The position numbers and the translations under genes are program-made. Below the pieces are notes generated by a model. It searched no databases. It worked only from the letters and a program-made list of their open reading frames with translations, and was not told where the DNA came from. 14,894 nt of DNA from Allobrachymonas sp. (GTDB taxonomy: Bacteria; Pseudomonadota; Gammaproteobacteria; Burkholderiales; Burkholderiaceae_C), in assembly GCA_012036375.1 (NCBI GenBank), contig JAAUOI010000035.1, positions 1-14,894 on the forward strand. The letters run 5' to 3'. Positions 8,368 to 14,894 of the stretch are shown here, piece by piece (position 1 is the first letter of the stretch; each line of letters opens with the position of its first letter).

Positions 8368-10216
8368 ACAGCACCAAAACGATCAATGCGCCGTTCCACA
8401 ACAGTGGATCTGCACCGCCCCCGCCCGATCCGCCCGAGGCGACCGCTACTGGCTCGGGTAGTGGAATATTGTCAACGCGCAGCAGCGCCTCGCCAGAATC
8501 GCCCAAGCTGTCTGTAACGCTCAGTTTGAACACAAACACGCCAGGCGTGGCTGGCAGGATCACTTGGGTGAGCGAAGCAGTGGGGCTGGTAATACTCAAA
8601 CCGCTGCCTTGCACCACGCTCCAGGCATAGCTGCTGATCGTGGGCGTGCCGACCGCGCTGCTGCTGCGGCCGTCTAGCATGACCACGCTACCCGGCGCGG
8701 GCTTTCCCACCTGCGCAATCACGGCTGCGGGTGCATACGAAGCCTCTACCGCACCGAGCGGATTGAGCATGCCTGCACCGCATTGCGCCGTGTTGCACAC
8801 GCAAGCCACCGTGGGGTTGACACTGCATGAAGTGCCCGAGACCACAAAAGGGTTCGCACTGCTTTTCATGCGAGCGATTAACGCATCGGGGGTGAGCGAT
8901 GGATTGATGGCCAGCATCAACGAGGCCACGCCAACGGCCAATGGGGCAGAGAAACTTGTACCAGCTTTATAGCCATACACATTATTGCCCAGCGCTTGTT
9001 TACCATCGTTATCGGTCGAGAGCAACAAAGTAGGTGTTGAGCCATGCCCACCTGAAGCCATCAAAGCCATATTGCTACCAACAAATGAGTAAGTAGTTTT
9101 TAGGCCGTTCGCTTGCACCGCACCCACAGCCATCACACCCCGGCAATCAGCTGGGCGCTTGAGTAATCTTGACTCAGCTCCTTCGCCATTGCCGGCTGCA
9201 ACGACGATCAGCGTGCCCAGCGCGGTAATCTCGTCAATGACCGTTTGATAGCTTGACGTGCAGGCTTGATCTCCACCAAAACTTAAATTGATGACTTTGG
9301 CGGGATGCTGGTTGGGCGGCACACCCTCTACAGGCAGTCCTGCCGCCCAGCGCATGCCATCCAAAATGTCAGAAAGCTGCGCACCACATTTTCCAGAAAC
9401 ACGAACAGGAAGTATTTTTGCATTCCAGTTAAGCCCTGACACACCTAGATCATTGTCAGTCGATGCCGCAATTTGTCCAGCGATGAAAGTGCCGTGCCAT
9501 GAAGCGTTTCTTAAAGTTCTGCACCCGAGGCTACTAAACAAAGTTGAGTCCGCCTCTGACTGTGTAATCCAATCACCCGGATCTCTTGCATCGGCATCTC
9601 GTCCAGAACCATCGTTAGAAAACTCTAACTCCTCAATGAAGTCATAGCCCGGCAGGACTACTATGCTTCCTGGCAAGTCGGGATGCGGCAAGATGCCCGT
9701 ATCCACCACGGCCACGACTACTGAGGTGCCTGTGGTGATGGCCCAAGTTTGCGTCATGTTCAGTGCCGAGGGGCGCAGGGTGCTCGACCCTAAATGCCAT
9801 TGGTCGGCAAAGCGTGTGTCATTCGGCGTTTGCGCCAATTGCACCCGCACATTCGGCTCAACCGAGGCCACATCGGGATGCAAGCGCAGGCGACGCATCG
9901 TATCTTCTAGCGCTGTGCCTTGCAAGGGGGCAGCAAATCGCATTAAGCGGTGATTGCCGCTGATCTCGCGGTGGGCGAAATTGGCAATACCCGAGCCTTG
10001 TTTGATCGTTTGCATGCGCTCTTGCGCGAGGTTATCGCGCTGCGCTTTTTGCACGCTTGGCAGCTCTCTGGAGCCGCCCTCTTGTGCACTCGGCTTGAGC
10101 TGGATGATAAGGCCATGGGCCACGACGGAGGTTGATGCTTGAGCTTGAGCCGCACCGAGCGCGGACAAGATCAGGAGGAGGGGTAATAAAAAACGGCGCA
10201 TGCCAGTTTGTAGCAT
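8309..10216 (-). CDS. Exported subtilisin-like (S8) serine protease with PKD-like domain and C-terminal sorting-type tail
   Basis: Residues are numbered from ATG 10216 (635 aa). Signal peptide about 6-27 (RRFLLPLLLILSALGAAQAQA). An inhibitor-like propeptide follows (about 30-127, with RLHPDVASVEPNVRVQL). The catalytic domain has Asp172 (VVDTGILPHPDL), His241 (SWHGTFIAGQ), oxyanion Asn343 (AAGNGEG) and Ser421 (AGTSFSAPLA), all intact. Eight Cys (232, 277, 319, 358, 464, 472, 474, 479) suggest disulphides. A PKD/Ig-like domain covers about 495-583. The C-terminus is GGSGGGG, a hydrophobic helix (about 606-622) and a basic tail (RRTSKRHAKKA). This three-part layout resembles GlyGly-CTERM-type signals that hold a protein in the inner membrane until a rhomboid-like protease releases it. 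In-frame ATGs are at 10216 and 10201; the second puts the signal peptide closer to the start. Both lie in a hairpin terminator. It follows gap by 97 bp; its substrate is unknown. Confidence 0.88.
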   Translation of the reverse strand: MLQTGMRRFLLPLLLILSALGAAQAQASTSVVAHGLIIQLKPSAQEGGSRELPSVQKAQRDNLAQERMQTIKQGSGIANFAHREISGNHRLMRFAAPLQGTALEDTMRRLRLHPDVASVEPNVRVQLAQTPNDTRFADQWHLGSSTLRPSALNMTQTWAITTGTSVVVAVVDTGILPHPDLPGSIVVLPGYDFIEELEFSNDGSGRDADARDPGDWITQSEADSTLFSSLGCRTLRNASWHGTFIAGQIAASTDNDLGVSGLNWNAKILPVRVSGKCGAQLSDILDGMRWAAGLPVEGVPPNQHPAKVINLSFGGDQACTSSYQTVIDEITALGTLIVVAAGNGEGAESRLLKRPADCRGVMAVGAVQANGLKTTYSFVGSNMALMASGGHGSTPTLLLSTDNDGKQALGNNVYGYKAGTSFSAPLAVGVASLMLAINPSLTPDALIARMKSSANPFVVSGTSCSVNPTVACVCNTAQCGAGMLNPLGAVEASYAPAAVIAQVGKPAPGSVVMLDGRSSSAVGTPTISSYAWSVVQGSGLSITSPTASLTQVILPATPGVFVFKLSVTDSLGDSGEALLRVDNIPLPEPVAVASGGSGGGGADPLLWNGALIVLVLFTFLLRGVRRTSKRHAKKA

Positions 10217-10221
10217 GCGCC
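10186..10221 (-). terminator. Intrinsic terminator downstream of gap, overlapping the protease start codon(s)
   Basis: On the minus strand GGCGCATGC (10221-10213), a 9-nt loop and GCATGCGCC (10203-10195) form a perfect 9-bp GC-rich stem, followed by GTTTTTTATT. The U-tract exists only in the minus direction, so it terminates transcripts coming from gap. The protease ATG codons at 10216 and 10201 lie inside the stem and the U-tract encodes part of its signal peptide. It may therefore also attenuate protease expression. Confidence 0.8.
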
Positions 10222-10313
10222 GATGTTGTTGTGTGAACCGCAGGTGTAAAAATCTCAGCTTACTTGCGGATTTTTAGGCTCTGACGGCCTTGACGGATGA
10301 TTGTTCACAGGCT

Positions 10314-11308
10314 TTAAGCCACCACGCGCACCATTTCCAAACATTTGTTGGAGTAGCCCCATTCATTGTCATACCAACTCACGACTTTGATGAAGGTGCT
10401 GTCGAGTGCCAAGCCCGCCTCAGCATCAAACACGCTGGTGCAGACTTCGCCCCGGAAATCTGTGGCCACCACTTTATCCTCGGTGTAGCCAAGCACGCCC
10501 TTCAACGCACCCCGACTTTGCGCTTTCATCTCGGCGCAAATTTCGGCGTAGGTGGCTGGGTTATTGAGTTCGACGGTCAAATCAACCACGGATACATCGC
10601 TGGTGGGCACGCGGAAGGCCATGCCGGTGAGCTTTTTATTGAGCTCAGGAATCACCACGCCCACAGCTTTCGCAGCGCCAGTCGATGAAGGAATGATGTT
10701 TTCCAAGATGCCACGGCCACCGCGCCAATCTTTGTTGGAGGGGCCGTCCACGGTTTTTTGCGTGGCGGTGGCGGCGTGCACGGTCGTCATCAGGCCGCGC
10801 TTGATGCCCCATTTGTCGTTGAGCACCTTGGCTACGGGAGCGAGGCAGTTGGTGGTGCAAGAAGCATTCGAGATAATGGCTTGGCCTGCATAGGTTGTGT
10901 GGTTCACGCCATAGACGAACATGGGCGTGTCGTCTTTAGAAGGCGCAGAGAAGATCACTTTTTTCGCGCCAGCGGCCAGATGCTTTTCGCCCGCATCTTT
11001 GGTGAGGAACAAGCCCGTGGCTTCCAGCACCACATCTGCGCCGACTTCATTCCACTTCAGGCTGGCAGGGTCTTTTTCAGCAGTCAAGCGAATTTTTTGC
11101 CATTGACCACGAGGGTGTTGCCTTCGACCTTCACATCGCCCTTGAAGCGGCCATGCACGCTGTCATACGTGAGCATATAAGCCAAATAATCAGGTTCGAG
11201 CAAATCGTTGATACCAACGATTTCAATATCTGAAAAATTCTGCACGGCGGCGCGAAACACCATGCGACCAATGCGGCCAAAACCATTAATACCTAGCTTG
11301 ATTGCCAT
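10314..11308 (-). CDS. gap: Type I glyceraldehyde-3-phosphate dehydrogenase, frame broken by a 1-nt indel
   Basis: GAPDH catalyses the NAD-dependent, phosphorylating oxidation of glyceraldehyde-3-phosphate in glycolysis and gluconeogenesis. The N-terminal frame (11308 to stop 11084) has the Rossmann motif GINGFGRIGR. Asp in GINDLLEPDYLAYM fits NAD rather than NADP preference. The C-terminal frame (to stop 10314) carries the active-site SNASCTTNCLAP, RVPTSDVSVVDLT and YDNEWGYSNK. The two join at VVNGKK: six A (plus-strand T6, 11093-11098) are present where seven would read KKIRLTAEKDP without interruption. As written, the N-terminal frame ends 4 codons later at TGA. Everything else looks intact, so a sequencing or assembly error in a homopolymer is most likely; a real mutation is the alternative. 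The start has AGGAG upstream. The gene is preceded by a hairpin (11342-11375) and followed by a terminator (10186-10221). Confidence 0.9.
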
Positions 11309-11314
11309 AAATCA

Positions 11315-11319
11315 CTCCT
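11315..11319 (-). promoter_or_regulatory. Ribosome-binding site of gap
   Basis: Minus-strand AGGAG, 6 nt before the ATG at 11308. It fixes the gap start and is one of only two strong Shine-Dalgarno sequences in the window, which fits a highly expressed glycolytic gene. Confidence 0.8.
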
Positions 11320-11341
11320 AAAAGGTTCAAAACATTCAGTT

Positions 11342-11375
11342 AAAAGGCGCAAACCTTTGCGGGCTTGCGCCTTTT
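11342..11375. terminator. Hairpin between the Cys-rich protein gene and gap, probable terminator
   Basis: A perfect 11-bp inverted repeat, AAAAGGCGCAA (11342-11352) and TTGCGCCTTTT (11365-11375), with a 12-nt loop. GC-rich core and a TTTT end give terminator character on both strands. On the minus strand it would stop transcripts from tkt and the Cys-rich gene only 33 nt before the gap start codon. gap would then need read-through or a promoter lying upstream of or inside the hairpin; I could not identify that promoter. Confidence 0.7.
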
Positions 11376-11417
11376 GCTCAAGGCTTTGAAAGCCTGCTGC
11401 CTGCTCGTGCGATGAGA

Positions 11418-12006
11418 TTACACGCGGCAGCCGAGCTGGCCTTTTTGCTGTTTTCAAAATAAGTCAAATCACCGGGGCAGCTGAGTTTGGGCTCTGGCAC
11501 TTTGGTACCTGCTTTGGCACTACAGTTAAAGGCTTTGGTTTTGGCGTTTTGTCCGGCTTTGGCCAAGTCCAGCCTTCTGGGCACAGTGCGGGTTTGTTGG
11601 CTTCAGGCGTTTTGGCGGCGGCTGTAGGTGCAGATGCAGGTGCAGCAGCGACAGGCGCAGGTGCTGCCACAGTCAACATCGTTGATTGCGTTTTACCTGC
11701 ACACTTGAATGAGCCGCCAACTTTGACTGGATTTGCTTCGATTTTGAATTGACCCGCTTTGGCGTAGCTGCGGCTGACCACATGAGGAATTTCATTGGCT
11801 TTGTTCAACCTCACTAGAGATTCAGTGCCATCACCAAAGCGCAGACGAATGCCGCAATTGACATTGTCAGTGGGGTCAAACATCGCAGTAATTTTGACGG
11901 CCTCACCCACCTTGGCATTTGCTGGCTCAACCTTGACACCGTTTAAGGTCTGCGCTTGTGCGCCAGCCATCCACATTGCACTCACTAAAACAATCCATGC
12001 TTTCAT
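11418..12006 (-). CDS. Secreted PKD-like protein with Cys-rich C-terminal domain; two frameshifts
   Basis: No named family recognised. From ATG 12006 there is a signal peptide (MKAWIVLVSAMWMAGAQAQ). A domain of about 90 residues follows with the PKD/Ig-like pattern LRFGDG...SYAKAGQFKIEA and two Cys (NCGIRL, FKCAG). Then comes an Ala/Pro linker (about 112-135) and a Cys-rich segment beginning ALCPEGW. As written the frame drifts into WPKPDKTPKPKP and ends at 11464. Adding one G near 11569-11570 restores GWDLAKAGQNAKTKAFNCSAKAG...LSCPGDLTYFENSKK. Adding another G near 11440-11441 restores KKGQLGCRV and a stop at 11418-11420, about 196 residues in total. The Cys spacing and YFENSKKGQLGCR-like ending match what I recall of uncharacterised Burkholderiales proteins. 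The gene lies 50 bp downstream of tkt with no terminator between, so it is probably co-transcribed. Function unknown; periplasmic or secreted location is inferred from the signal peptide. Confidence 0.68.
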
Positions 12007-12013
12007 CTTGATG

Positions 12014-12019
12014 CTCCTC
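12014..12019 (-). promoter_or_regulatory. Ribosome-binding site of the Cys-rich secreted protein
   Basis: Minus-strand GAGGAG, 7 nt before the ATG at 12006. It supports this start and shows that the gene is meant to be translated although its frame is broken further on. Confidence 0.75.
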
Positions 12020-12056
12020 GTTAGAAAATTAAAACACTGATTCAGGCAAAGTAGGC

Positions 12057-14097
12057 TTAAACTCGCTTCGCCAACACAGCGCAGGCTGTGTCAGCTACAT
12101 TTTGCGCTGTAAATCCAAAATGTTTGAAGAGTACCGGCGCGGGCGCGGATTCGCCATAGGTGTCGAGGCCAACGACGGCTGCGCAGCCGTATTTCCACCA
12201 GCCATCCGTCACACCCATCTCGACTGCAACGCGAGGCAGGTTGGCAGGAAGAACCAGCGCTTTATAAACAGCGGTTTGGCGGTCAAATGTGGTGGTGCTC
12301 GGCACGGATACAACGCGGGCTGCTATCTTTTGCGAAGCAAGCAGTTTTTGGGCATCAAGAGCGAGGCCAACTTCTGAGCCGGAGGCCATGAGCACGATTT
12401 GGGCTTTTCTCTTGACACCAATGTGCTCGGGCTCAGAGAGTACGTATGCGCCTTTGTCGATGTTGTCTGCGGTTTGCTTTGGCAAGTAAGGCAGGTTTTG
12501 GCGGGAGAGCAGCAGGGCGGTGGGCTTGTTTTTATTCGCCAGCGCGGTGGCCCATGCAATCGCGGTTTCCAAGGTATCGGCGGGGCGCCACACATCGAGA
12601 TTGGGTATCAAGCGCAGGCTGGCGGCATGCTCGACCGACTGGTGCGTGGGGCCATCTTCGCCGAGGCCAATGGAGTCGTGCGTGAACACATGGATCACGC
12701 GCTGCTTCATGAGCGCGGCCATGCGAATGGCGTTACGGCTGTAGTCAGAGAACGTCAAGAAGGTGCCACCGTAAGGGATGAAACCACCATGCAGCACCAC
12801 GCCATTCATGATGGCGGCCATGCCGAATTCGCGCACGCCGTAGTTGATGTGGCGGCCAAGCTTGCCTTCGGCATCGCGCTTCACATCGCCTGCCAAATCA
12901 ATACGCAGCGCGGGTGTAGATTTGGTATTGGTGAGGTTCGAGCCGGTTAAATCGGCGCTGCCGCCGAGCAATTCGGGGAGCGCTGCGGTGAAGGCTTCAA
13001 GCGCTAGCTGGCTGGCCTTGCGGCTGGCCACAGTTTCTGCTTTGGCATGCGTAGCAGCCAAGGTTTCAGCCACGACTTTGGAGAAGCCTTTGGGCAACAC
13101 GCCAGCCATACGGCGCTTGAATTCTTCGGCTTGTGCGGGGTAGGCAGCGGCACTAGGCTGCAAACTTTTCGTTCCAAGCGGCTTCTTTTTTCGCACCGCT
13201 GGTTTTTGCATCCCATGCGGCGTAAACGTCAGCAGGAATTTCAAACGGTGCATGATTCCAGCCAATCGCTTCGCGCGTGAGCTTGATTTCCTCTGCGCCC
13301 AGCGGCTCGCCGTGTGCTTTAGAAGTGTTGGCGCGATTCGGGCTGCCTTTGCCAATATGCGTTTTGCAAATGATGAGCGTGGGCTTGGTGGCAGATTTTT
13401 TCGCATCGGCAATCGCGCGGCTCACGGCTTTCACGTCGTGGCCATCCACGGCATCAATCACATTCCACTGATAGCTCTTGAAGCGCCCCGCTACATCGTC
13501 CACATACCAAGGCGCAACCTGCCCGTCAATCGAAATACCATTGTCGTCATAAAGCGCGATCAGCTTGTTGAGTTTCCATGCGCCTGCGAGGGCGCAAGCT
13601 TCGTGCGAGATGCCTTCCATCATGCAACCATCACCGAGGAAGGTGTAAGTGAAGTGATCGACGATGCTGTGCTTGGGCTGATTGAATTCAGCGGCGAGCA
13701 ACTTCTCAGCCAGCGCCATGCCCACGGCATTGGTGATGCCTTGGCCAAGCGGACCCGTGGTGGTCTCAACGCCAGGCGTGATGCCGGCCTCGGGATGGCC
13801 TGCGGTTTTGCTGTGAAGCTGGCGGAAATTCTTCAGCTCTTGGATCGGCAGATCGTAGCCCGTGAGGTGCAAGAGCGAATAAATCAGCATGGAGCCGTGG
13901 CCGTTGGACAAAACAAAGCGATCGCGATTCGCCCACTGAGGATTCGTCGGGTTGTGGCTCAGATGCTCATTCCACAGCGCAACGGCCATATCCGCCATGC
14001 CCATGGGTGCGCCGGGATGCCCCGAGTTAGCAGCTTGGACGGCGTCCATCGACAGGGCACGGATGGCGTTGGCCATGGTTTGGTTGTTTGCGCTCAT
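12057..14097 (-). CDS. tkt: Transketolase, frame broken by a small indel
   Basis: Transketolase is a thiamine-diphosphate enzyme moving two-carbon units between sugar phosphates in the pentose phosphate (or Calvin) pathway. The N-terminal frame runs from ATG 14097 (MSANNQTMANAIRALSMDAV) to TAG at 13153-13155. It carries SGHPGAPMGMADMA, SNGHGSMLIYSLLHLTGYDL and the cofactor motif GDGCMMEGISHEAC...DDNGISIDG. The C-terminal frame runs to the stop at 12057 with GGSADLTGSN, YGVREFGMAAIMNG, FSDYSRNAIRMAALM, THDSIGLGEDGPTHQ and a complete C-terminal domain. They meet at NEKFAA(Y)SAAYPAQAEEF. Restoring two missing bases, or removing one, at CCTAGTG gives about 680 residues, the usual length. The open frame also extends upstream to 14190, but MPKPKQIGG... 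is not transketolase-like. No good ribosome-binding site is visible. It is divergent from speD and probably heads an operon with the Cys-rich gene. Confidence 0.9.
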
Positions 14098-14202
14098 GGG
14101 GTGTTTGGAGTGAGAGATCGGGGAAACCCGTAATTTTAGCGGGCTGACAAGTACCTTCGATGTACCGCCGATTTGTTTTGGTTTCGGCATTACGATAGCC
14201 TA
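14098..14202. promoter_or_regulatory. Divergent tkt/speD spacer, presumed promoters
   Basis: These 105 bp must hold the promoters of both genes. Visible elements are CCCG-N9-CGGG (14127-14143) with an AT-rich centre that reads TAAAAT on the minus strand about 35 nt before the tkt start, and GTAC-N7-GTAC (14151-14165). No convincing -35 element was found on either strand, so promoter positions are not assigned. Confidence 0.35.
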
Positions 14203-14577
14203 ATGCAAGGTCTTCACCTCACCGCTGATTTATCGGATTGCCAATGCGATGTGGCATGGCTCACCAACGCTGATCGCCTGGGCGCAGCTTGCGTACAAGC
14301 CGTGCAAGGCAGTGGCCTGCATGCCGTGGCGCAGTTGTTTCACACCTTTCCCGCAGCAGACGGCAATGCAGGGGGCGTGACAGCCACGGTGCTGCTGGCC
14401 GAAAGTCATTTGTGCGTTCACACCTGGCCTGAAAAAAAGGCGGTGACGCTGGATGTGTATGTCTGCAATTTCAGCGGCGATCATTCTGACAAGGCGAGAG
14501 CGTTGATGGCTGAATTGATGAAGCTTTTTGCACCGGGCAAGGTGGCGGTCAATGCGCTGGAGCGTGGGGCGGCTTGA
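14203..14577 (+). CDS. speD: S-adenosylmethionine decarboxylase proenzyme (class 1B)
   Basis: SpeD makes decarboxylated AdoMet, the aminopropyl donor for spermidine synthesis. It is a cytoplasmic enzyme that cleaves itself to create a pyruvoyl group. The 124-residue length fits the short bacterial class. The self-cleavage motif is AESHLCVHTWPE: cleavage before Ser68, with His73 and Cys88 (DVYVC) at the same spacing (+5 and +20) as Ser63, His68 and Cys83 of the Thermotoga enzyme. MQGLHLTADL at 14203 matches the family N-terminus. The frame is open from 14173, but the 10 extra residues (MFWFRHYDSL) would lie in the promoter spacer. No ribosome-binding site is obvious. No spermidine synthase gene is in the window. 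The gene faces tkt head to head and is convergent with the oxidoreductase remnant at the right edge. Confidence 0.92.
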   Translation: MQGLHLTADLSDCQCDVAWLTNADRLGAACVQAVQGSGLHAVAQLFHTFPAADGNAGGVTATVLLAESHLCVHTWPEKKAVTLDVYVCNFSGDHSDKARALMAELMKLFAPGKVAVNALERGAA

Positions 14578-14643
14578 TTTGTTAGGTCAACGCAACTGAC
14601 AAGCTGCGAGTCTCATCACGCTGCATGCAAGTCGCGCGGGTAC

Positions 14644-14894
14644 TTACAACACGGCATGCAAGCCCCGCGTGAACGCCTCTTCAAACACGCTGACCCCGCT
14701 CCAGTCACTGTGGGCGAAGCGTAGGCGCTGAGTGGCGGGTATGGACATCTTGGGGTAACGATTGATTTGCTCTTGATTTAATAGCACTCCGCGCAGATTT
14801 CTTGCCGGGTAGTGGCCGATTTGGCTTAAAAATGCGCTGTGGCAGCCGGTGTGGGCACGGCCATGGCGTGGCCGTAGCGCGTGATACTGATGTG
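14644..14894 (-). pseudogene. 3' end of a probable FAD-dependent amine-oxidase-like gene, interrupted by the 53-bp repeat
   Basis: Two minus-strand frames encode pieces of one protein. The edge-proximal frame reads HISITRYGHAMAVPTPAATAHF and stops at TAA (14826-14828) inside the repeat. The other frame continues with INRYPKMSIPATQRLRFAHSDWSGVSVFEEAFTRGLHAVL and stops at 14644-14646. The RLRFAHSDWSGVSVFEEAF segment resembles the C-terminal FAD-binding motif of amine-oxidase-family flavoproteins; the family assignment rests on this and on RYGHAMAVPTP. Deleting 14780-14832 fuses the frames exactly (TAQNQEQINRYP). As written, the protein would lose its last FAD-contacting segment and is probably inactive. 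The main part of the gene lies beyond the right edge, so I cannot tell whether it is otherwise intact. Confidence 0.6.
14780..14832 (+). repeat. 53-bp dispersed repeat, copy 2 (in the oxidoreductase 3' end)
   Basis: Same orientation as copy 1 (8256-8308), 44/53 identical with no gaps; the nine differences fall in the middle. The GCC-N5-GGC element is kept although its five central bases differ (GATTT against AAAAA), as expected for a conserved hairpin-like core. There is no downstream inverted partner here, so no strong terminator forms. Its length (2 modulo 3) and an internal TAA together break the reading frame of the host gene. Confidence 0.8.

Noticed and set aside
11084..11098. Programmed -1 frameshifting in gap
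   Set aside because: The slippery sequence is not canonical, no stimulatory structure was evident, and the neighbouring genes carry similar breaks, so an indel error is simpler.
13252..14133. 293-codon plus-strand ORF opposite tkt
   Set aside because: It is antisense to a clearly recognisable transketolase frame, has no recognisable motif, and its length is explained by codon bias of the real gene.
14780..14832. The 53-bp element as a tiny self-splicing intron or translational bypass site
   Set aside because: It is far too short for any known intron class, and the same unit at 8256-8308 is not in a position where splicing or bypass would be required; a dispersed repeat explains both.
1..14894. 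CRISPR array, tRNA/rRNA genes, complete insertion sequence, phage or defence genes
   Set aside because: No regularly spaced repeats, transposase or integrase motifs, or RNA-gene signatures were seen; the genes are ordinary core and envelope functions apart from the repeat insertions.

Overview
The window looks like chromosomal DNA of a betaproteobacterium of the order Burkholderiales, most likely Comamonadaceae-like. This rests on moderately GC-rich coding sequence, the divergent glnE / yhdP - nit gene order, a class 1B AdoMet decarboxylase facing transketolase and gap, and two copies of a short repeat ending in TAGAGGCC / GGCTT. I recall such repeats as common between genes in that family. 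No search was possible, so the placement is inference.

Layout. 1-563 (minus): N-terminal end of glnE, cut by the window edge. 584-8367 (plus): a tightly packed probable operon of yhdP (AsmA-like envelope lipid-transport protein), a Nit1-type carbon-nitrogen hydrolase, a membrane PAS histidine kinase, and a FixJ-type response regulator. Gaps are 13 bp, then 2 bp, then a 1-bp stop/start overlap. 8309-14097 (minus): transketolase, a secreted PKD-like/Cys-rich protein, gap (GAPDH), and an exported subtilisin-like protease with a Gly-rich/TM/basic C-terminal tail. 14203-14577 (plus): speD. 14644-14894 (minus): the 3' end of a probable FAD-dependent amine-oxidase-like gene, interrupted, running off the right edge.

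The most interesting signal is a 53-bp ungapped repeat (44/53 identical between copies) at 8256-8308 and 14780-14832. Each copy alters the 3' end of a gene. Computationally removing the 53 bp at the right-hand copy fuses the two broken oxidoreductase frames into one ORF. Removing it at the left-hand copy gives the response regulator a stop codon right after its HTH domain. As the sequence stands, the regulator frame runs through a strong hairpin terminator, which the repeat helps to form, before reaching its stop. Terminated transcripts would therefore lack a stop codon.

A second theme is broken frames between 10.3 and 14.1 kb. gap (one indel), the Cys-rich protein (two) and tkt (one) each need small indel corrections to give full-length proteins, whereas the first 10 kb is clean. 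Sequencing or assembly error is the most economical explanation for these. Three hairpin terminators were found. One of them (10186-10221) contains the start codon(s) of the protease gene. No tRNA, rRNA, CRISPR array, complete insertion sequence or phage gene was seen, and no gene-free stretch exceeds about 110 bp.
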